Positions 62,618-64,000 of a DNA stretch of 64,000 bases are shown one piece after another. The notes beneath the pieces are model-generated. The model searched no databases and was not told where the DNA came from. It saw only the letters and a program-made list of their open reading frames with translations. Source of the stretch: Polyangium fumosum (lineage in GTDB: Bacteria > Myxococcota_A > Polyangia > Polyangiales > Polyangiaceae); NCBI RefSeq assembly GCF_005144585.1, contig NZ_SSMQ01000069.1, positions 1 to 64,000 on the forward strand, read 5' to 3'. Numbering within the stretch: position 1 is the stretch's first letter; every line of letters begins with the position of its first letter. A program made the translations under genes and the position numbers.

Positions 62618-64000
62618 ATGCCCTCTGCTCTGCGCTGTACCGCGTTCCTGGCCCTCCTCGGGGCCTCCGCTGCCTGCACCCAGAACGGCGAATCCCAGCC
62701 CCCGAAGCCTGCTGCGACGCCTGCCGCGGAGGCCACGAGCGCCGCAGCTCCGGTCGTCTCGATCGCACCTGCCGCGAGCGCGGCGCCGGCCGCCCCGACC
62801 GCCGAAGCCCCGAAGGCCGCGCCCGCCGATGCGACGGGCCTCCCGAAGGACCTCAACGTCCTCGTGGTCACGGTCGACAGCTTGCGGGCTGACATGCCCT
62901 GGCTCGGCTACCCCCGCGACATCGCGCCGGTGCTCACGAAGTTCGCGAAGAGCGCGGTCTCGTACTCGCGCTTCTACGCCATCTCCTCGTACACGGCGAT
63001 GAGCCTCGGCGGCTTCCTCGCCGGCCGGTACCCGAGCGAGCTCGAGCGCAGCGGCTACTTCTTCGGCAACTACCCCGACAGCGTGCTCATGTTCCCCGAG
63101 CTCTTGCAGAAGGCCGGCGTCCGCACGTTGACCGCGCACGCGCACTTCTACTTCGATCAGAAGGCCGGCTTCCGGCAGGGGTTCGACGTCTACGAGATCA
63201 TCCCGGGCCTCTCGGTGGACAACACCACGGACAAGAACGTCACGAGCCCGCAGCACTTCGATCTCGCGAAGAAGATCCTCTCGGAGAAGGCGAACACGGG
63301 CGGCCGCTTCTTCGCCTGGTTCCACTTCCTCGACCCGCACGATCAGTACATGCCGCACGACGGCATCGGCCCGTACGGCAAGTCGACGCGCGACAAGTAC
63401 GACGCCGAGGTCACGTTCACCGATCAGCACCTCGGCAAGCTCTTCGAGTTCGTCGATTCCCAGGAGTGGGGCAAGCGCACGGCGATCCTCATCTCGAGCG
63501 ACCACGGCGACGCGTTCGGCGAGCACGGCATGTACCGCCACGGCTTCGAGCTCTGGGACGTGCTCACGCACGTGCCGCTCATCATCCGCGCCCCGGGCGT
63601 CGTGCCTCGCCAGATCGACGAGCCGCGCAGCGGCGTCGATCTCGCGCCCACGATCCTCGAGATGTTCGGCCAGCCCAAGGATCCGGCCATGCAGGGCACG
63701 AGCCTCGTACCGGAGCTCTACGGCAAGGATCCCGAGAAGCGCGACGTGATCATGGACCTGCCGCGCACGAGCGACAACGACCGCCGCCGGGCCTTCGTCC
63801 GCGGCGACTACAAGCTCATCGCCGAGGGCGACGACGCGGGCTACCGCTTCTTCAACGTGAAGGACGATCCGGCCGAGAAGGTGGATCTCAAGAAGAAGAA
63901 CGCGGACGAGTTCGAGAAGATCAAGGCCGCCTACAAGGAGAAGAGCGGCACGATCAAGGACGTCTGCCCGAAGATGCGCGAGAAGCTGAAGGGCAAGAAC
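62618..64000 (+). CDS. Sulfatase-fold lipoprotein, cut by the window edge
   Basis: The visible 461 residues start with a signal peptide ending ASAAC (probable lipidation), then an Ala/Pro linker and a sulfatase/alkaline-phosphatase-type domain from about residue 78. Visible motifs are VLVVTVDSLRADMP (metal Asp), WFHFLDPHDQYMPH, ILISSDHGDAFGEHGMYRHG (metal Asp/His) and SGVDLAPTILEMFG. The formylglycine motif (C/S)xPxR is not present; the matching stretch is SSYTAMSLGGFLAGRYP, so a Thr or Ser would be the nucleophile. This suits a phosphoesterase or phosphotransferase rather than a true sulfatase. TAGATA lies 9 nt before the ATG. The 3' end is beyond the window. Confidence 0.8.
   Translation, partial: MPSALRCTAFLALLGASAACTQNGESQPPKPAATPAAEATSAAAPVVSIAPAASAAPAAPTAEAPKAAPADATGLPKDLNVLVVTVDSLRADMPWLGYPRDIAPVLTKFAKSAVSYSRFYAISSYTAMSLGGFLAGRYPSELERSGYFFGNYPDSVLMFPELLQKAGVRTLTAHAHFYFDQKAGFRQGFDVYEIIPGLSVDNTTDKNVTSPQHFDLAKKILSEKANTGGRFFAWFHFLDPHDQYMPHDGIGPYGKSTRDKYDAEVTFTDQHLGKLFEFVDSQEWGKRTAILISSDHGDAFGEHGMYRHGFELWDVLTHVPLIIRAPGVVPRQIDEPRSGVDLAPTILEMFGQPKDPAMQGTSLVPELYGKDPEKRDVIMDLPRTSDNDRRRAFVRGDYKLIAEGDDAGYRFFNVKDDPAEKVDLKKKNADEFEKIKAAYKEKSGTIKDVCPKMREKLKGKN

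Overview
The window is high-GC DNA with strong codon-position bias. It is rich in eukaryote-like Ser/Thr kinases, TPR and FHA proteins, roadblock-type GTPase partners and lipoproteins with Pro/Ala-rich linkers. It also carries a sterol-desaturase-type fatty acid hydroxylase, trehalose synthesis and an FHA/sigma-54 activator. This mix suggests a myxobacterium, most likely of the Polyangium/Sorangium type. That placement is inferred from gene content; there is no rRNA in the window.

Layout. 1-5.3 kb: an atypical response regulator divergent from a lipid A-type acyltransferase across three 23-bp direct repeats, then a lone Mla-type ABC ATPase and a GYF-domain pseudokinase. 5.5-7.7 kb: a tight two-gene unit, a RecF/OLD-like ATPase plus a PIN-fold nuclease, followed by a degenerate 42-bp tandem repeat. 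7.7-16 kb: a degenerate esterase, a degenerate GGDEF protein, a glutamine synthetase-like/iron alcohol dehydrogenase pair, a fatty acid hydroxylase and small unknowns. 16.2-25 kb: tRNA-Gly(CCC) with promoter and terminator, a flippase, two receptor-type kinases, OtsA and envelope proteins. 25-42 kb: an Hsp70-like ATPase with a new N-terminal region, a NAGPA-domain protein, a zinc-ribbon/Tudor pair, pepP-mutY, a three-gene envelope operon, a kinase, an FHA/sigma-54 activator, a mutase pseudogene, a MshEN protein and ftsB. 42-51 kb: a 1778-residue pseudokinase/TPR protein, a histone H1-like/Fic-like fusion, nth and a meaB remnant. 51-64 kb: a very large fused flavin/Fe-S oxidoreductase, the roadblock-aroQ-accB-accC operon, an aconitase-like protein without Fe-S ligands, a DUF4139-type lipoprotein and a sulfatase-fold lipoprotein that runs off the window.

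The most unusual feature is a family of dispersed, oriented palindromic elements: four copies of about 260-340 bp plus one partial copy. Each complete copy carries two perfect 13-14-bp hairpins with 3-nt loops whose stems show compensatory changes. Three copies with both neighbours visible lie between convergent genes. They look like structured, mobile or REP/BIME-like units that may also end transcription.

A second theme is loss of catalytic residues while the fold is kept: response regulator Asp to Glu, GGDEF to GEDDF, pseudokinases, a Fic-like motif, an aconitase without cluster cysteines and an esterase without its serine. A third is decayed methylmalonyl-CoA mutase genes: a mutase large-subunit remnant near 39-40 kb and a meaB remnant near 51 kb, both with internal deletions. 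Several genes appear to have a -10 hexamer only 6-9 nt before the start codon, which suggests leaderless mRNAs.
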